Source: Dyadobacter sp. SG02 (GTDB lineage: Bacteria; Bacteroidota; Bacteroidia; Cytophagales; Spirosomataceae). From it: a stretch of DNA of 64,000 nucleotides. This document shows positions 38,565 through 48,056 of the stretch, one piece after another. The DNA lies in NCBI RefSeq assembly GCF_900109045.1, contig NZ_FNYL01000006.1:186001-250000 (forward strand), written 5' to 3'. A program made the position numbers and the translations under genes. Under the pieces are notes generated by a model. The model ran no database searches, was not told where the DNA came from, and was given only the letters and a program-made list of their open reading frames with translations. Position 1 is the stretch's first letter. Each line of letters begins with the position of its first letter.

Positions 38565-39430
38565 TGAAAAATCCATACTCATCGACCTTGGCGGCTGTTG
38601 CATTGCTGGGCTTGCTCGCAACAGGCTGCAATTCGACGCAAAAAGAAACAGAGACTTTCCGGGAATACGATTTCAATAAGCCAGAAAAATTCAACCTGCC
38701 CGAGAGTCTTTTCGAGGTTTCGGGCATTGCATTCGATCAGGGGCAGAGCGATACGGTTTACGCGATCCAGGACGAGGATGGCAAGCTGTTCAGGCTGGCG
38801 TGGGACGTACCGAAGCAGCTGCATTCCAAATTCAGTAAGAAGGGGGATTATGAGGATGTTTCGATCATTAACGACCGGGCTTACATTCTGAAAAGCAATG
38901 GTACCATTTACACATTTCCGATGGCGGAAGCCGTTTTCGAGGAACCGGAAGGCGTGGCAGAAGTGAAAGGTGTTCTACCCAAAGGTGAATATGAAGGAAT
39001 GTACGGCGACGAAGGTACCGGCGAGCTGTACGTCATTTGCAAGAACTGCGCGGATGACAATTCCAAGAACAGCGTTTCCGGCTATATCCTGAAAACCGGA
39101 CCGGATTCGGTGATTGCGGAATCGGGCAAGTTTGCGATCAATGTGGACGAAATCAAGGCGATTACCGGCAAGGTAGCGCGTGGTTTCAGGCCGTCGGGCA
39201 TTGCACGTAACCCGATCACGAAGGAATGGTACATTATTTCGGCGGTGAACCAGATGGTCGTCGTCACGGACCGGCAATGGAAGGTGAAAGACGTCCATCA
39301 CCTCAACAGCAACATGTTTATCCAGCCGGAAGGCATTGCGTTCGACAATGCGGGTAATCTTTATATTTCCAACGAGGGCGACGACCTTTTCAGCGGGAAT
39401 GTGCTCAAATTCAGAAAATCGGGCCGGTAG
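38564..39430 (+). CDS. SdiA-regulated-type lipoprotein
   Basis: A 288-residue protein with a lipoprotein signal (LLGLLATGC, Cys at about residue 23). The rest has repeated beta-propeller-like strands: VSGIAFDQGQSDTVYAIQDEDG, EGMYGDEGTGELYVICKNC, FIQPEGIAFDNAGNLYISNEGD, as in SdiA-regulated/YjiK proteins. Probably attached to the outer membrane. It overlaps ppk1 by one base and precedes the phosphoesterase-barrel gene by 18 bases. Confidence 0.85.
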   Translation: MKNPYSSTLAAVALLGLLATGCNSTQKETETFREYDFNKPEKFNLPESLFEVSGIAFDQGQSDTVYAIQDEDGKLFRLAWDVPKQLHSKFSKKGDYEDVSIINDRAYILKSNGTIYTFPMAEAVFEEPEGVAEVKGVLPKGEYEGMYGDEGTGELYVICKNCADDNSKNSVSGYILKTGPDSVIAESGKFAINVDEIKAITGKVARGFRPSGIARNPITKEWYIISAVNQMVVVTDRQWKVKDVHHLNSNMFIQPEGIAFDNAGNLYISNEGDDLFSGNVLKFRKSGR

Positions 39431-39448
39431 GGCCTTTGCTGACATCCT

Positions 39449-42400
39449 ATGAATCAATATTTACTCCGTTTACTCGCATTCGGGGCAGTTCTGACAGGCG
39501 TTTCGTCCTGTGCGAGCTATAAAACCCGTTTTTCGAAAGAAGGTGCGCAATGGCAGTCGGCATCGCCCGATCCTGCTTTGGAACTGAAACATACCATGTA
39601 CCTGGTCGGCGACGCCGGCAACGATTCGCATGAAAACCGGGCCCCGGTTTTGGAATACCTCAAAACGAAACTGGCTACCGAGTCAAAAAACAGCTCTGTG
39701 CTGTTTCTGGGCGATAATATTTACGAATCGGGCATGCCGCCGTCAGAAGATTCCGCAGCGCGCAAAGTGGCCGAATTCCGCATCAACTCACAGCTCGAAA
39801 CCCTCGAAAACTTCAAAGGCCACCCGATTTTCGTGCCCGGTAACCACGACTGGCGCGGCTGGGGCGTGAAGGGTTTGAAACGACAGGAGAAATACATCCA
39901 GAAGTACATCAACGAAAGCCGCGGCAAAAAGGATAAGGAGGAATATGAAGATTATTTCCTGCCGTTGAACGGCTGCTCAGGTCCCGAAGTGGTGGAACTG
40001 AATGATAATGTGGTGATTATCGTCGCCGATTCGCAATGGTGGCTCACCGACTGGGACCGCGACCAGAAGATCAACGACGGCTGCGAGATCAGGAACCGCG
40101 AGCAGTTCCGGTTTGTGTGGGAGAATGTGGTGCGCAAATACCGCAGCAAACACGTAGTGATCGCGATGCACCACCCGCCTTACACGTATGGCCCGCACGG
40201 GGGAAGGTTTACCATCAAGCAGCACATTTTCCCGCTGACCGACCTGAATCCGAAACTCTACATTCCGCTGCCGGTGATCGGTAGTCTCAGCGCATTGTTC
40301 CGCGCGACGATCGGCTCGCGGCAGGATGTGGCCAACAAGCATTACAAGGAGTTGCGGACGGCCGTGCTCGCGGGCGCGAAGAAGAATGGCAAATTTATTT
40401 TCGCGAGTGGGCACGAGCATGCATTGCAGTTTATCGAGAACGACGGGCAGGAGTTTGTCGTAAGTGGCAGTGGTTCGAAAGTCAGCCCGGCGAGTCTTGG
40501 TAAAGGTTCGATGTTTTCCTCGTCCAAACTCGGTTTTTCTACATTGAGCTTCTATAAGGATGGCGAAACCTGGGCTAAATTCTGGGAAGTGACGCCCGAC
40601 GGAAAGGATGCCAAACTTGTTTTTCAACACAAAGTGAAAGACAAGCAAAAGATCGAAATACCGGATTCTACCATCGCATTTACCGAGTATAATCAGCACG
40701 CCGATTCGACCACGAAATTCATCGTCAGTAACGAGGTCAAGCCCATTGGAAAAGTGCATAAAGCCATGCTCGGCGAGCATTACCGGCCGCTTTATTTACA
40801 ACAATACCGCTTCCCGGTGCTGGACCTGGCCACTTATAAAGGCGGTGTGGTACCGACCAAGCAGGGCGGGGGTAACCAGACCAACTCTCTGCGCCTCCGC
40901 GACAAGGACGGCAGGGAATTTGCCATGCGCGGCCTTACCAAGGACGTGAGCCGGTTCCTGCCGTTTCCGTTCAACCAGATGATTGCGGCGCAATACCTCG
41001 TGGAAGATAACTTCCTGTCGACGAACCCCTTCGCGCCGCTGAATATGCCTGCTTTGGCAGGAGCTGTCAATGTGTACCATACCAATCCGAGGATGTATTA
41101 TGTGCCGGCGCAGCCCGGTTTGGCAACATTTAACAGCCTTTTCGGAGGCACGATGAACCTCGTGGAAGAGCGCCCCGACGGCAAGCGCTGGAAAGATGCC
41201 GATTTCTTCGGGAACCCCGACAAGATTGTGAGCACGCCCGACCTCGTGGAGGCACTGTTGGAAAACAGTAAAAATAAAGTCGATGAGCCCTGGGCGATCC
41301 GTACCCGCCTGCTCGATTTCATTATCGGCGACTGGGACCGCCACGACGACCAATGGGCGTGGGCTTCCACCAAACAAAAGGACGGTACCACCATTTACCG
41401 CCCCATCCCCCGCGACCGCGACCAGGCATTTTCGCGCTACGATGGCTTCCTGACAAATATCGCACGGCAAACGCTGCCTTTCCTGCGGCAATTGCAAACC
41501 TACGGCCCGGAGATCCAAAGCATGAAATGGACCACATGGAGCGCCCGCCTTTTCGACCGTACCTTCCTGAACGAACTGAGCTGGGAGCAATGGGAAGAAC
41601 AGGTGAAATTTATCCAGAAAAACCTCACCGACGAGGCTATCGAGGCATCTTTCAGAGACTGGCCGGCCAAAGCAGCCGAAATGGCCTCGCCCAGAATGAT
41701 CGAAGGTTTGAAGGCCCGCCGGGCACATTTGATGGAGATCGCGCGGACGCATTATGAGTTTGTGAGTAAAGAGGTGAATGTGATCGGTACCGAGGAGCAG
41801 GAACGCTTCGTGATCGAGCGCGTGGACGACGCGCATACGCGGGTGACGGTGTACGAAACAAGTAAAGAGGGCCGCATCAAGCACCAGAACTACCAGCGCG
41901 TTTTCGAAAATGCCGTGACGCACGCCATTAATATTTACGGAAATGGCGACGACGACGAATTCATCGTCAAAGGCGATGTACACAAAGGCGTGAAGCTGCG
42001 GCTGATTGGCGGGCTGGGCAAGGATGTCTTCGCGGATAGCGCACGCGTGAGCGGTGGCGGGAAGAAGACGCTTGTTTATGATGATTTGAAAAACAACACC
42101 ATTATTCCTGGCCCGGACACGAAGGACAAACGCACGAGCCTGTACCGTTTCAACGTGTACGACCGCCGGAGTGCCGACAGTAACTACGACATTACATTGC
42201 CGCTGCCACTGCTGGGCGCTAACCCGGACGACGGCTTCTTCCTCGGCGGGGCCGTGAATGTGACCAAATATGGGTTCAAAAAAGAGCCGTATGCCTCGGT
42301 ACAGTCGATCGGTGGAAGTTTTGCAGTGAGAACGCAGGGCTTTAAAGTGAACTATACCGGCGATTTTATCAATGCATTCAAGAAGTTCGACTTCTATCTC

Positions 42401-43240
42401 GATAGCTATTACCGCGGTCCGCGCTACGCATTCAACTACGCCGGCCTGGGCAACGAATCCGAGCGGCCTGTGGATGATCCCAACTTCTACCGCGTGCGGC
42501 AGAGCGCATTCTATGTTTATCCGGCGCTCAAAAAGCGGTTCGGCGGGCACAATGGCTTCATTACATTAGGGCCGGTATTCGAGCTGAACGACATTCAGGC
42601 CACCGGAGGCAGGTACATTACCAGTTCCGAGAATGGCTTGCCGGATGATCTTTTCAAAACCAAATATTACAGCGGGGCGAAGTTCACATTCAATTTCAGC
42701 AGCATCGATAACCTGTTCTCGCCGCATTCGGGTATTCGTTTCAATGCCGCCTTGAACTGGACGACCGATCTGAAAAACGACAAAAACTTCACAGGACTTC
42801 GTGCGCAATTTGCCTGGTACACCGCCCTCGACCAGAAAGAAAACCTGATCCTCGCGACGCAGCTAGGCACGGGCGTAAACTTCGGCAGCGGCTTCCAGTT
42901 TTTCCAGATGCCGAATATCGGCGGCAAGCTGGGCCTGAGAGGGTACCGCACCGAGCGTTTCTACGGAAAAAGCTCCGTTTGGCACGATACCGACCTGCGT
43001 CTCCGCCTCGGCAGCAGCTATAACCCGACATTACCGCTCACCTATGGCATTTTCGGTGGCTTCGACTACGGTCGCGTATGGCTCGAAGGCGAATCGTCCG
43101 ACAGATGGCATTACGATTACGGCGGCGGCATCTGGCTCTCACCGGTAGATGCGCTGACCATCGCCGCAGGGGCATTCATTCCGAAGGAGAAAAACGAGGA
43201 AAAGCCGCGGATCGCGATTCAGCTTGGGTTTTGGTTTTGA
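39449..43240 (+). CDS. Metallophosphoesterase fused to BamA/TamA-like outer-membrane barrel
   Basis: A 1263-residue lipoprotein-type protein (signal ending GVSSC). Residues about 50-340 form a calcineurin-like phosphoesterase with all motifs: VGDAGND, FLGDNIYESG, VPGNHDWRG, MHHPPYTYG and SGHEHALQ. A middle region of about 550 residues contains IIGDWDRHDDQWAW, kinase-like in pattern. The last 330 residues are aromatic beta strands ending in IQLGFWF, with FGGFDYGRVW typical of the surface antigen/BamA family. It would place a phosphatase at the outer membrane, possibly for scavenging phosphate or polyphosphate made by neighbouring PPK1. Confidence 0.85.
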   Translation: MNQYLLRLLAFGAVLTGVSSCASYKTRFSKEGAQWQSASPDPALELKHTMYLVGDAGNDSHENRAPVLEYLKTKLATESKNSSVLFLGDNIYESGMPPSEDSAARKVAEFRINSQLETLENFKGHPIFVPGNHDWRGWGVKGLKRQEKYIQKYINESRGKKDKEEYEDYFLPLNGCSGPEVVELNDNVVIIVADSQWWLTDWDRDQKINDGCEIRNREQFRFVWENVVRKYRSKHVVIAMHHPPYTYGPHGGRFTIKQHIFPLTDLNPKLYIPLPVIGSLSALFRATIGSRQDVANKHYKELRTAVLAGAKKNGKFIFASGHEHALQFIENDGQEFVVSGSGSKVSPASLGKGSMFSSSKLGFSTLSFYKDGETWAKFWEVTPDGKDAKLVFQHKVKDKQKIEIPDSTIAFTEYNQHADSTTKFIVSNEVKPIGKVHKAMLGEHYRPLYLQQYRFPVLDLATYKGGVVPTKQGGGNQTNSLRLRDKDGREFAMRGLTKDVSRFLPFPFNQMIAAQYLVEDNFLSTNPFAPLNMPALAGAVNVYHTNPRMYYVPAQPGLATFNSLFGGTMNLVEERPDGKRWKDADFFGNPDKIVSTPDLVEALLENSKNKVDEPWAIRTRLLDFIIGDWDRHDDQWAWASTKQKDGTTIYRPIPRDRDQAFSRYDGFLTNIARQTLPFLRQLQTYGPEIQSMKWTTWSARLFDRTFLNELSWEQWEEQVKFIQKNLTDEAIEASFRDWPAKAAEMASPRMIEGLKARRAHLMEIARTHYEFVSKEVNVIGTEEQERFVIERVDDAHTRVTVYETSKEGRIKHQNYQRVFENAVTHAINIYGNGDDDEFIVKGDVHKGVKLRLIGGLGKDVFADSARVSGGGKKTLVYDDLKNNTIIPGPDTKDKRTSLYRFNVYDRRSADSNYDITLPLPLLGANPDDGFFLGGAVNVTKYGFKKEPYASVQSIGGSFAVRTQGFKVNYTGDFINAFKKFDFYLDSYYRGPRYAFNYAGLGNESERPVDDPNFYRVRQSAFYVYPALKKRFGGHNGFITLGPVFELNDIQATGGRYITSSENGLPDDLFKTKYYSGAKFTFNFSSIDNLFSPHSGIRFNAALNWTTDLKNDKNFTGLRAQFAWYTALDQKENLILATQLGTGVNFGSGFQFFQMPNIGGKLGLRGYRTERFYGKSSVWHDTDLRLRLGSSYNPTLPLTYGIFGGFDYGRVWLEGESSDRWHYDYGGGIWLSPVDALTIAAGAFIPKEKNEEKPRIAIQLGFWF

Positions 43241-43258
43241 TGGGGGCGGGCGTGGCCG

Positions 43259-43777
43259 TCACTGCCGCAGCCCTTTGGCCCGCTCTCCGAACTGCCGCAC
43301 TACCGGCAGGCGACTCGTCGCCCATTGCTTCAATTCGGGGTCTTTGCCGGAGGTGCCTTCGATCTCCATCATATGTACCACCCGTTCTTGTATCGCGACC
43401 ATCTGGTTGGCGTAAAGGGTGTCCAGTCCCGCTCCGGTTAGCATCGAAAGGCTATCCAGCTGCTGCTGCCGCTCGTTCGAAAGCGTCGTGGGCAGCTCTA
43501 CTTTCCTGGCGGTAGCGAGTTGCTGCAATTCCTTCCCGGTTTGTGTGTGGTCCGTCGTCATGTCCTCACCGTATTCCTGAATGTTTTTCTGAGTAGTGCC
43601 CGCGGCTGCTACCTGTCCCGCATTGACCTGAAATAGGGCGTCGTCGGCAGCGGCCAGCAGAAACTGTTTATCCAGTTCGCCGATCAGCGTTGGGTCGGTT
43701 TTTTCGTCACTTTCGCAGCCCGCACCGGCGACAAGCAGGGTCATTAATATTAAAAATAAGTATCCGCGCATAAACAT
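43259..43777 (-). CDS. DUF4142 domain lipoprotein
   Basis: A 172-residue lipoprotein (LLVAGAGC) with a helical DUF4142 domain (DKQFLLAAADDALFQVNAGQVA, DMTTDHTQTGKELQQLA). The ferritin-like four-helix arrangement is recognised in this family, but the role is unknown. It is convergent with the barrel gene (18-base gap). A second ATG at 43771 could be the start. Confidence 0.88.
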   Translation of the reverse strand: MFMRGYLFLILMTLLVAGAGCESDEKTDPTLIGELDKQFLLAAADDALFQVNAGQVAAAGTTQKNIQEYGEDMTTDHTQTGKELQQLATARKVELPTTLSNERQQQLDSLSMLTGAGLDTLYANQMVAIQERVVHMMEIEGTSGKDPELKQWATSRLPVVRQFGERAKGLRQ

Positions 43778-43883
43778 CTTGGTTGTTTAGTGGCCTGGGA
43801 TAATTATTGTGCCTGGAAGAAACTTCGTATTTGTAACATTAAATCTGCAAAACACCGATTCCCGCTAGGGGTTGAATGCATGA

Positions 43884-44341
43884 GTGCAGAGCAGCAGGAA
43901 GGATTTGGAGACGGGATGCTTCGAAAGAAAAACAACTTTCGATGTGGTATGGAAGAACTTCCTCAATGGTGAAATTCTCAACGGTTTGATGAAGAACCGG
44001 CGGAGAGACGGCACGGTGATCACCGGTAGTTTCAATTCGAAATCCAATATTTTGCCCGGCCTGCATATGTGCGTGATCACCGATGTGAGCGAAGCAGCTA
44101 TCCGATTCTCGGCATCCATCCCGGTGATTTCACGGAAAAAAACGCTTTCGACGGTACCCACGCCGACCACTAGGAGGCATTGCTGGCACTGTTTTTAAAA
44201 ATCAGGGAGCACGGGCGGATCAGAACGGAGGCCTTTCGCTTTATGAACGGCTTCGGCGAATACCGATGGCTTGTGAACATTGCGATCAATATGACGGACG
44301 ATCCGGACAAATTGTACGCAAAGCAGATAAAGTTCAGAACG
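43884..44341 (+). pseudogene. Decayed PAS-domain sensor fragment
   Basis: Frame 1 from 43884 reads a PAS/PAC end (RRDGTVITGSFNSKSNILPG, CVITDVSEA). A shift near 44093 is needed to continue in another frame with YPILGIHPGDFTEKNAFDGTH, which then meets a TAG at 44171 before LLALFLKIREHGRIRTEAFR and FMNGFGEYRWLVNIAINMTDD. The pieces are two half-PAS domains joined by a deletion, so an ancestral multi-PAS kinase has been broken. The intact receiver starts at 44342. Confidence 0.6.
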
Positions 44342-44767
44342 ATGACGAATGACGGGCTTAAAATCCTTTTAGTGGACGACGACAAGATCATGTTGTTTCT
44401 TCATGATACCTTTCTCAAAAGAAGCGGGATAGGTTGTGACACCGTGCTTTGCTACAACGGGCAGGAAGCATTGGAATACCTGGATACCAACCAGGCCATG
44501 GAAACGACGTTCCTGGTGTTACTGGACATTAATATGCCTGTCATGAACGGCTGGGAGTTTCTGGGGGCGATCCGCGACCGGCCGTATCTCCCGAAAGTTC
44601 TGATCGTGATGGTAAGCTCGGCCACGGAGGAAAGCGAGAAAGCCCGTGCGTTGGCGTTCGGCCAGGTGATCGACTATCAGCAAAAGCCGCTGACCGTGGA
44701 GACCTGTCGCCGCATTATCGGATCGGAAAAATTACGGGGATTTTTCGATAATGTGATACTGGACTGA
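44342..44767 (+). CDS. Single-domain response regulator (receiver)
   Basis: A 141-residue receiver with no output domain. KILLVDDDKIMLFLHD carries the acidic pocket, LLDINMPVMNGWEF the phospho-acceptor Asp, VMVSSATEE the Thr/Ser and QQKPLT the conserved Lys. The start is placed at MTNDGLKILLVDDD; the longer frame upstream belongs to the decayed PAS fragment. It may shuttle phosphate with the hybrid kinase 108 bases downstream. Confidence 0.85.
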   Translation: MTNDGLKILLVDDDKIMLFLHDTFLKRSGIGCDTVLCYNGQEALEYLDTNQAMETTFLVLLDINMPVMNGWEFLGAIRDRPYLPKVLIVMVSSATEESEKARALAFGQVIDYQQKPLTVETCRRIIGSEKLRGFFDNVILD

Positions 44768-44840
44768 ACTCATTTATTTCCTAGGGTGGGAAAACCCCGC
44801 ATTTGTGCCCGGAATGCACTGTCTTTAACATTTTTAGGGG

Positions 44841-44848
44841 TATTTTTG
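44841..44848 (+). promoter_or_regulatory. -7 promoter box TATTTTTG
   Basis: Exact TAnnTTTG match 27 bases before the proposed TTG start of the hybrid kinase. The -33 position holds CTG rather than TTG. Confidence 0.4.
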
Positions 44849-44874
44849 GGTTTCAACGTTCAAAAAGCTCCTAT

Positions 44875-46632
44875 TTGAAAGACATTCACTATTCCGAATC
44901 TTTTGAGCAGCTTTGGCAGGAAGAGGCGGAAATAAAGACCCGGGTGCAAAACCGTCTGTTCTGCAATACTTTCCTGGTTTGCAACCCGTTGTCGGCCATT
45001 GCTTTTTTCCTCTCGGGCGATCCTTTTTTTTATACACTTTTGCCGGCTCATATGCTGTCGGGTTCCATTATCCTGGGGTATATGTTCCTGAATTACCGGA
45101 AGGTGATCTCGGGGCAGCAAATGAGTTTTTACGCCTTCGTAACGCTAATCTGCTTCTATGCATTCCTGCTGTCGCGGCCGCATCATTCCTACGTACAATC
45201 CTGCATTAACCTCACGCTCGCGGTCATATTCGCGGGGCTCGTCCTGCGCTGGCCTTTGCGTTATGCGCTGATCGTCTCGTTACTCGGCCTGACGCTGTAC
45301 CCCGCATCGATCCACTTTTTCTCAGATACATCTCTAACGGAGTTTTTCGAGCAAGGGGCGGTTTTCGTCATGGTTGCCCATATTGTATTTCCTTTTGTAG
45401 TAAAACTGAATTACAGTAAAGACAAACGCGAATTCTACTTCCGCTATACGCTACAACAGCAAAACGACGCACTGGAACGGCAAAAGACCATCGCCGAGCA
45501 GGCTACCCGCGCCAAAACGGACTTCCTGTCGATGATGAGCCACGAAATCCGAACGCCGCTGAACGGGATCGTGGGTATGGTACATTTGATGATACAGGAA
45601 GAAGAACACAGCGAAAAACCCAACGATTTGTTGAACACCCTGAAATTCTCGGCCGACCATCTGATGGCGGTCGTCAACGATGTGCTGGATTTCAACAAGA
45701 TCAATTCCAACCACGTTATACTCGATCCCCAGCCGTTCAACCCATTCGAACTTTTTGATATACTCAAAAAAACCTTCGATCCGAAGGCCAACGAAAAGGG
45801 AATCTCGCTCGTATGCTCGATCGATCCGGGGCTGCCGGCACAACTGGTCGCGGATCGCCTCCGTTTAAGTCAGGTGATTACGAATCTGGTGCATAATGCG
45901 ATCAAATTCACGGCAAACGGGTCTGTTGTACTGGAAGTGAAGGAAGTAGCGCGTACGCCTGAGGCCGTAACCATTGATTTTTCGGTGACCGATACCGGCA
46001 TAGGCATTCCGAACGCAGAGCAGGCAGGTATCTTCGAAATTTTCACACAGGTAAGGGCGCGCACGCATTCCGACAGCGTAAGCGGAACCGGGCTCGGTCT
46101 GGCCATTTCCAGGGAGCTGATGCGCCTGTTCGACAGCGAAATCCATCTGGAAAGCGAGGAAGGCAAAGGATCACGGTTCTCGTTCCGGTTGTCGATACCC
46201 TATTCGGAGCAACCTGTGGCGGTGAGCCAGCCGTTACCGGTCGCCGTAGCCGAAGACATTCCGGAAGTACGGGTGCTTGTCGCGGACGACAATAAAACCA
46301 ACCTGGTACTGGCCACGCAGCTTCTGAAACGCAAGAATATCCTCCACGACACGGCCTCGAACGGTCAGGAAGCTTATGAAATGTTCCGCCAAAACCAGTA
46401 TGATCTCGTGCTGATGGACCTCCGGATGCCGGTCATGGACGGCTTCGAAAGCACCGGGCTTATTCGCCAGCTCGACGCACGGGTACCCATTATCGCCCTC
46501 ACGGCGTCGGCGTTCGAAAACGAGAAGGAGCGGGCGATGGCGAGCGGTTTCTCAGGGTATTTTATCAAGCCTTTTATTCCCCAGGATTTCTACGATTATA
46601 TCTTTCCTTTTCTGGGGATCGCTTCAACGTGA
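44875..46632 (+). CDS. Hybrid sensor histidine kinase with receiver
   Basis: Start taken at TTG 44875 (LKDIHYSESFEQ); no ATG occurs before the membrane region and a -7 box sits just upstream; an earlier TTG at 44803 is possible. Five to six TM helices (about residues 25-185) precede a coiled coil, HisKA (FLSMMSHEIRTPLNGIVGM), HATPase (LVHNAIKFT, VTDTGIGIP, GTGLGLAISREL) and a C-terminal receiver (VADDNKTNLVLA, LMDLRMPVMDG). Hybrid kinases of this type relay phosphate internally; the ligand is unknown. Confidence 0.9.
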   Translation: MKDIHYSESFEQLWQEEAEIKTRVQNRLFCNTFLVCNPLSAIAFFLSGDPFFYTLLPAHMLSGSIILGYMFLNYRKVISGQQMSFYAFVTLICFYAFLLSRPHHSYVQSCINLTLAVIFAGLVLRWPLRYALIVSLLGLTLYPASIHFFSDTSLTEFFEQGAVFVMVAHIVFPFVVKLNYSKDKREFYFRYTLQQQNDALERQKTIAEQATRAKTDFLSMMSHEIRTPLNGIVGMVHLMIQEEEHSEKPNDLLNTLKFSADHLMAVVNDVLDFNKINSNHVILDPQPFNPFELFDILKKTFDPKANEKGISLVCSIDPGLPAQLVADRLRLSQVITNLVHNAIKFTANGSVVLEVKEVARTPEAVTIDFSVTDTGIGIPNAEQAGIFEIFTQVRARTHSDSVSGTGLGLAISRELMRLFDSEIHLESEEGKGSRFSFRLSIPYSEQPVAVSQPLPVAVAEDIPEVRVLVADDNKTNLVLATQLLKRKNILHDTASNGQEAYEMFRQNQYDLVLMDLRMPVMDGFESTGLIRQLDARVPIIALTASAFENEKERAMASGFSGYFIKPFIPQDFYDYIFPFLGIAST

Positions 46633-46736
46633 AGGATCAGGTGACCGTGCCCGAAGGCGCGCAGCCGGGGGCCTGTTACCATTGACCAATAGGGCTGCGG
46701 TCGCACACGCCATAGGCCTTCGGCGGTCAAATAACG

Positions 46737-46744
46737 TACATTTG
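46737..46744 (+). promoter_or_regulatory. -7 promoter box TACATTTG
   Basis: Exact TAnnTTTG match 33 bases before the ATG at 46777, supporting that ATG over the in-frame TTG at 46750. Confidence 0.4.
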
Positions 46745-46776
46745 TTATCTTGCGTTTCAACAAATACCTGAACCCC

Positions 46777-48051
46777 ATGAAACGCAGAAAAGTTATTCAA
46801 AGCCTTTCCACATTGCCATTACTCAGCTCGTTGCCGGTTTCCGGGGCGCGGGCGGAGCAAGTTTCCCGGAAGAAAAAGCGGGATGTTATTGCGGAACTCG
46901 GCATCCGCTCGTTCATTAATGCCGCCGGCACGCTCACTTATATGTCGGGCTGCATTATGCACGAGGAAGTTGTGGAGACGATCGAAAACACCTCCCGGCA
47001 TTTTTGTATGATCGACGAAGTGCAGGACAAGGTCGGGGAGAAAATTGCAAAACTGGTGCATTCCGAGGCCGCTATGGTGACCTGCGGCGCTTTTTCAGCC
47101 ATGACGCTCGGCCTTGCGGGTGTGCTCACGGGCCTGGACGTGCGTAAGGTGGAGCAGCTGCCGCATTTGGAAGGAACCGGAATGAGATCAGAAGTGATTT
47201 GCCAGAAATCGCACAACGAACGCTATAACCATGCTTTTTTGAATACCGGGTGTACCGTCGTCGAAGTCGAGACGATCGAGGACGTGGAAAAAGCCATCAA
47301 TGAAAAAACAGCATTACTCCATTTCCTGAACATCACAGCCAATGCGGGGCAGATCAAACATGAGGACTGGGTCGCATTAGGTAAAAAACACAGTATACCG
47401 ACGTCGATCGATATTGCGGCCGATGTACCTCCCGTATCCAATCTCTGGAAATTTAATGATATGGGCTTCGATATGGTGTTCATATCCGGCGGCAAGGCTA
47501 TGCGTGGTCCGCAGAGCGCGGGGATATTGATGGGCCGAAAAGAAATTGTCGCGGCTGCCCGCCTGAATGCGCCCCCGCGCGGGTTCACGGTCGCACGCGG
47601 ACACAAAGTCAATAAGGAAGAAATACTCGGCATGTACGTGGCGCTCGAAAAATTCATTTCCGGCGATCACGACCGGGAATGGAAGGAATGGGAAGCGCAG
47701 ATTGCCCGCATTGAAGGGGCGGTGAAAGACCTGCCAGGCATTACCACCAAGGTAACGATCCCCGAACTGGGCAATATCACACCGACCCTGACGATCAGCT
47801 GGGACGACAACATCATAAAACTGACCGGTCGGGAACTACGCGACAAGCTGCGGTTTGGCAGCCCATCGATAGAAGCAGGTTTTTCAGGATTGCCGCTATA
47901 CCATTACCAGGCTGGCTCCGATTCGATTGATCCCGCCACGGAAGCAACGCTCAAAGGCGCCAACCTTATCCGCGTAACTGCCTGGATGTTGCAGCCGGGA
48001 GAGGATAAGGTGGTGGCGCGGAGGATTCGCGAAGAGTTGGGGGGAGCCTGA
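46777..48051 (+). CDS. Exported SelA-like PLP-dependent enzyme
   Basis: A 424-residue aminotransferase class V/SelA-like fold-type I enzyme. The first residues (MKRRKVIQSLSTLPLLSSLP) form a twin-arginine leader with ARA cleavage-like end. The core begins ELGIRSFINAAGTLTYMSGC; the PLP Asp is in TSIDIAADVPPV and the Lys in FISGGKAMRGPQSAGIL. Relatives include L-seryl-tRNA(Sec) selenium transferase and D-glucosaminate-6-phosphate ammonia-lyase; export excludes a tRNA role. Periplasmic PLP enzymes are rare but known through Tat. Confidence 0.82.
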   Translation: MKRRKVIQSLSTLPLLSSLPVSGARAEQVSRKKKRDVIAELGIRSFINAAGTLTYMSGCIMHEEVVETIENTSRHFCMIDEVQDKVGEKIAKLVHSEAAMVTCGAFSAMTLGLAGVLTGLDVRKVEQLPHLEGTGMRSEVICQKSHNERYNHAFLNTGCTVVEVETIEDVEKAINEKTALLHFLNITANAGQIKHEDWVALGKKHSIPTSIDIAADVPPVSNLWKFNDMGFDMVFISGGKAMRGPQSAGILMGRKEIVAAARLNAPPRGFTVARGHKVNKEEILGMYVALEKFISGDHDREWKEWEAQIARIEGAVKDLPGITTKVTIPELGNITPTLTISWDDNIIKLTGRELRDKLRFGSPSIEAGFSGLPLYHYQAGSDSIDPATEATLKGANLIRVTAWMLQPGEDKVVARRIREELGGA

Positions 48052-48056
48052 CGGCC

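Noticed and set aside
40796..42550. 584-codon reverse ORF
   Set aside because: Antisense shadow of the phosphoesterase-barrel gene; no family features and His/Arg-rich composition typical of a shadow frame.
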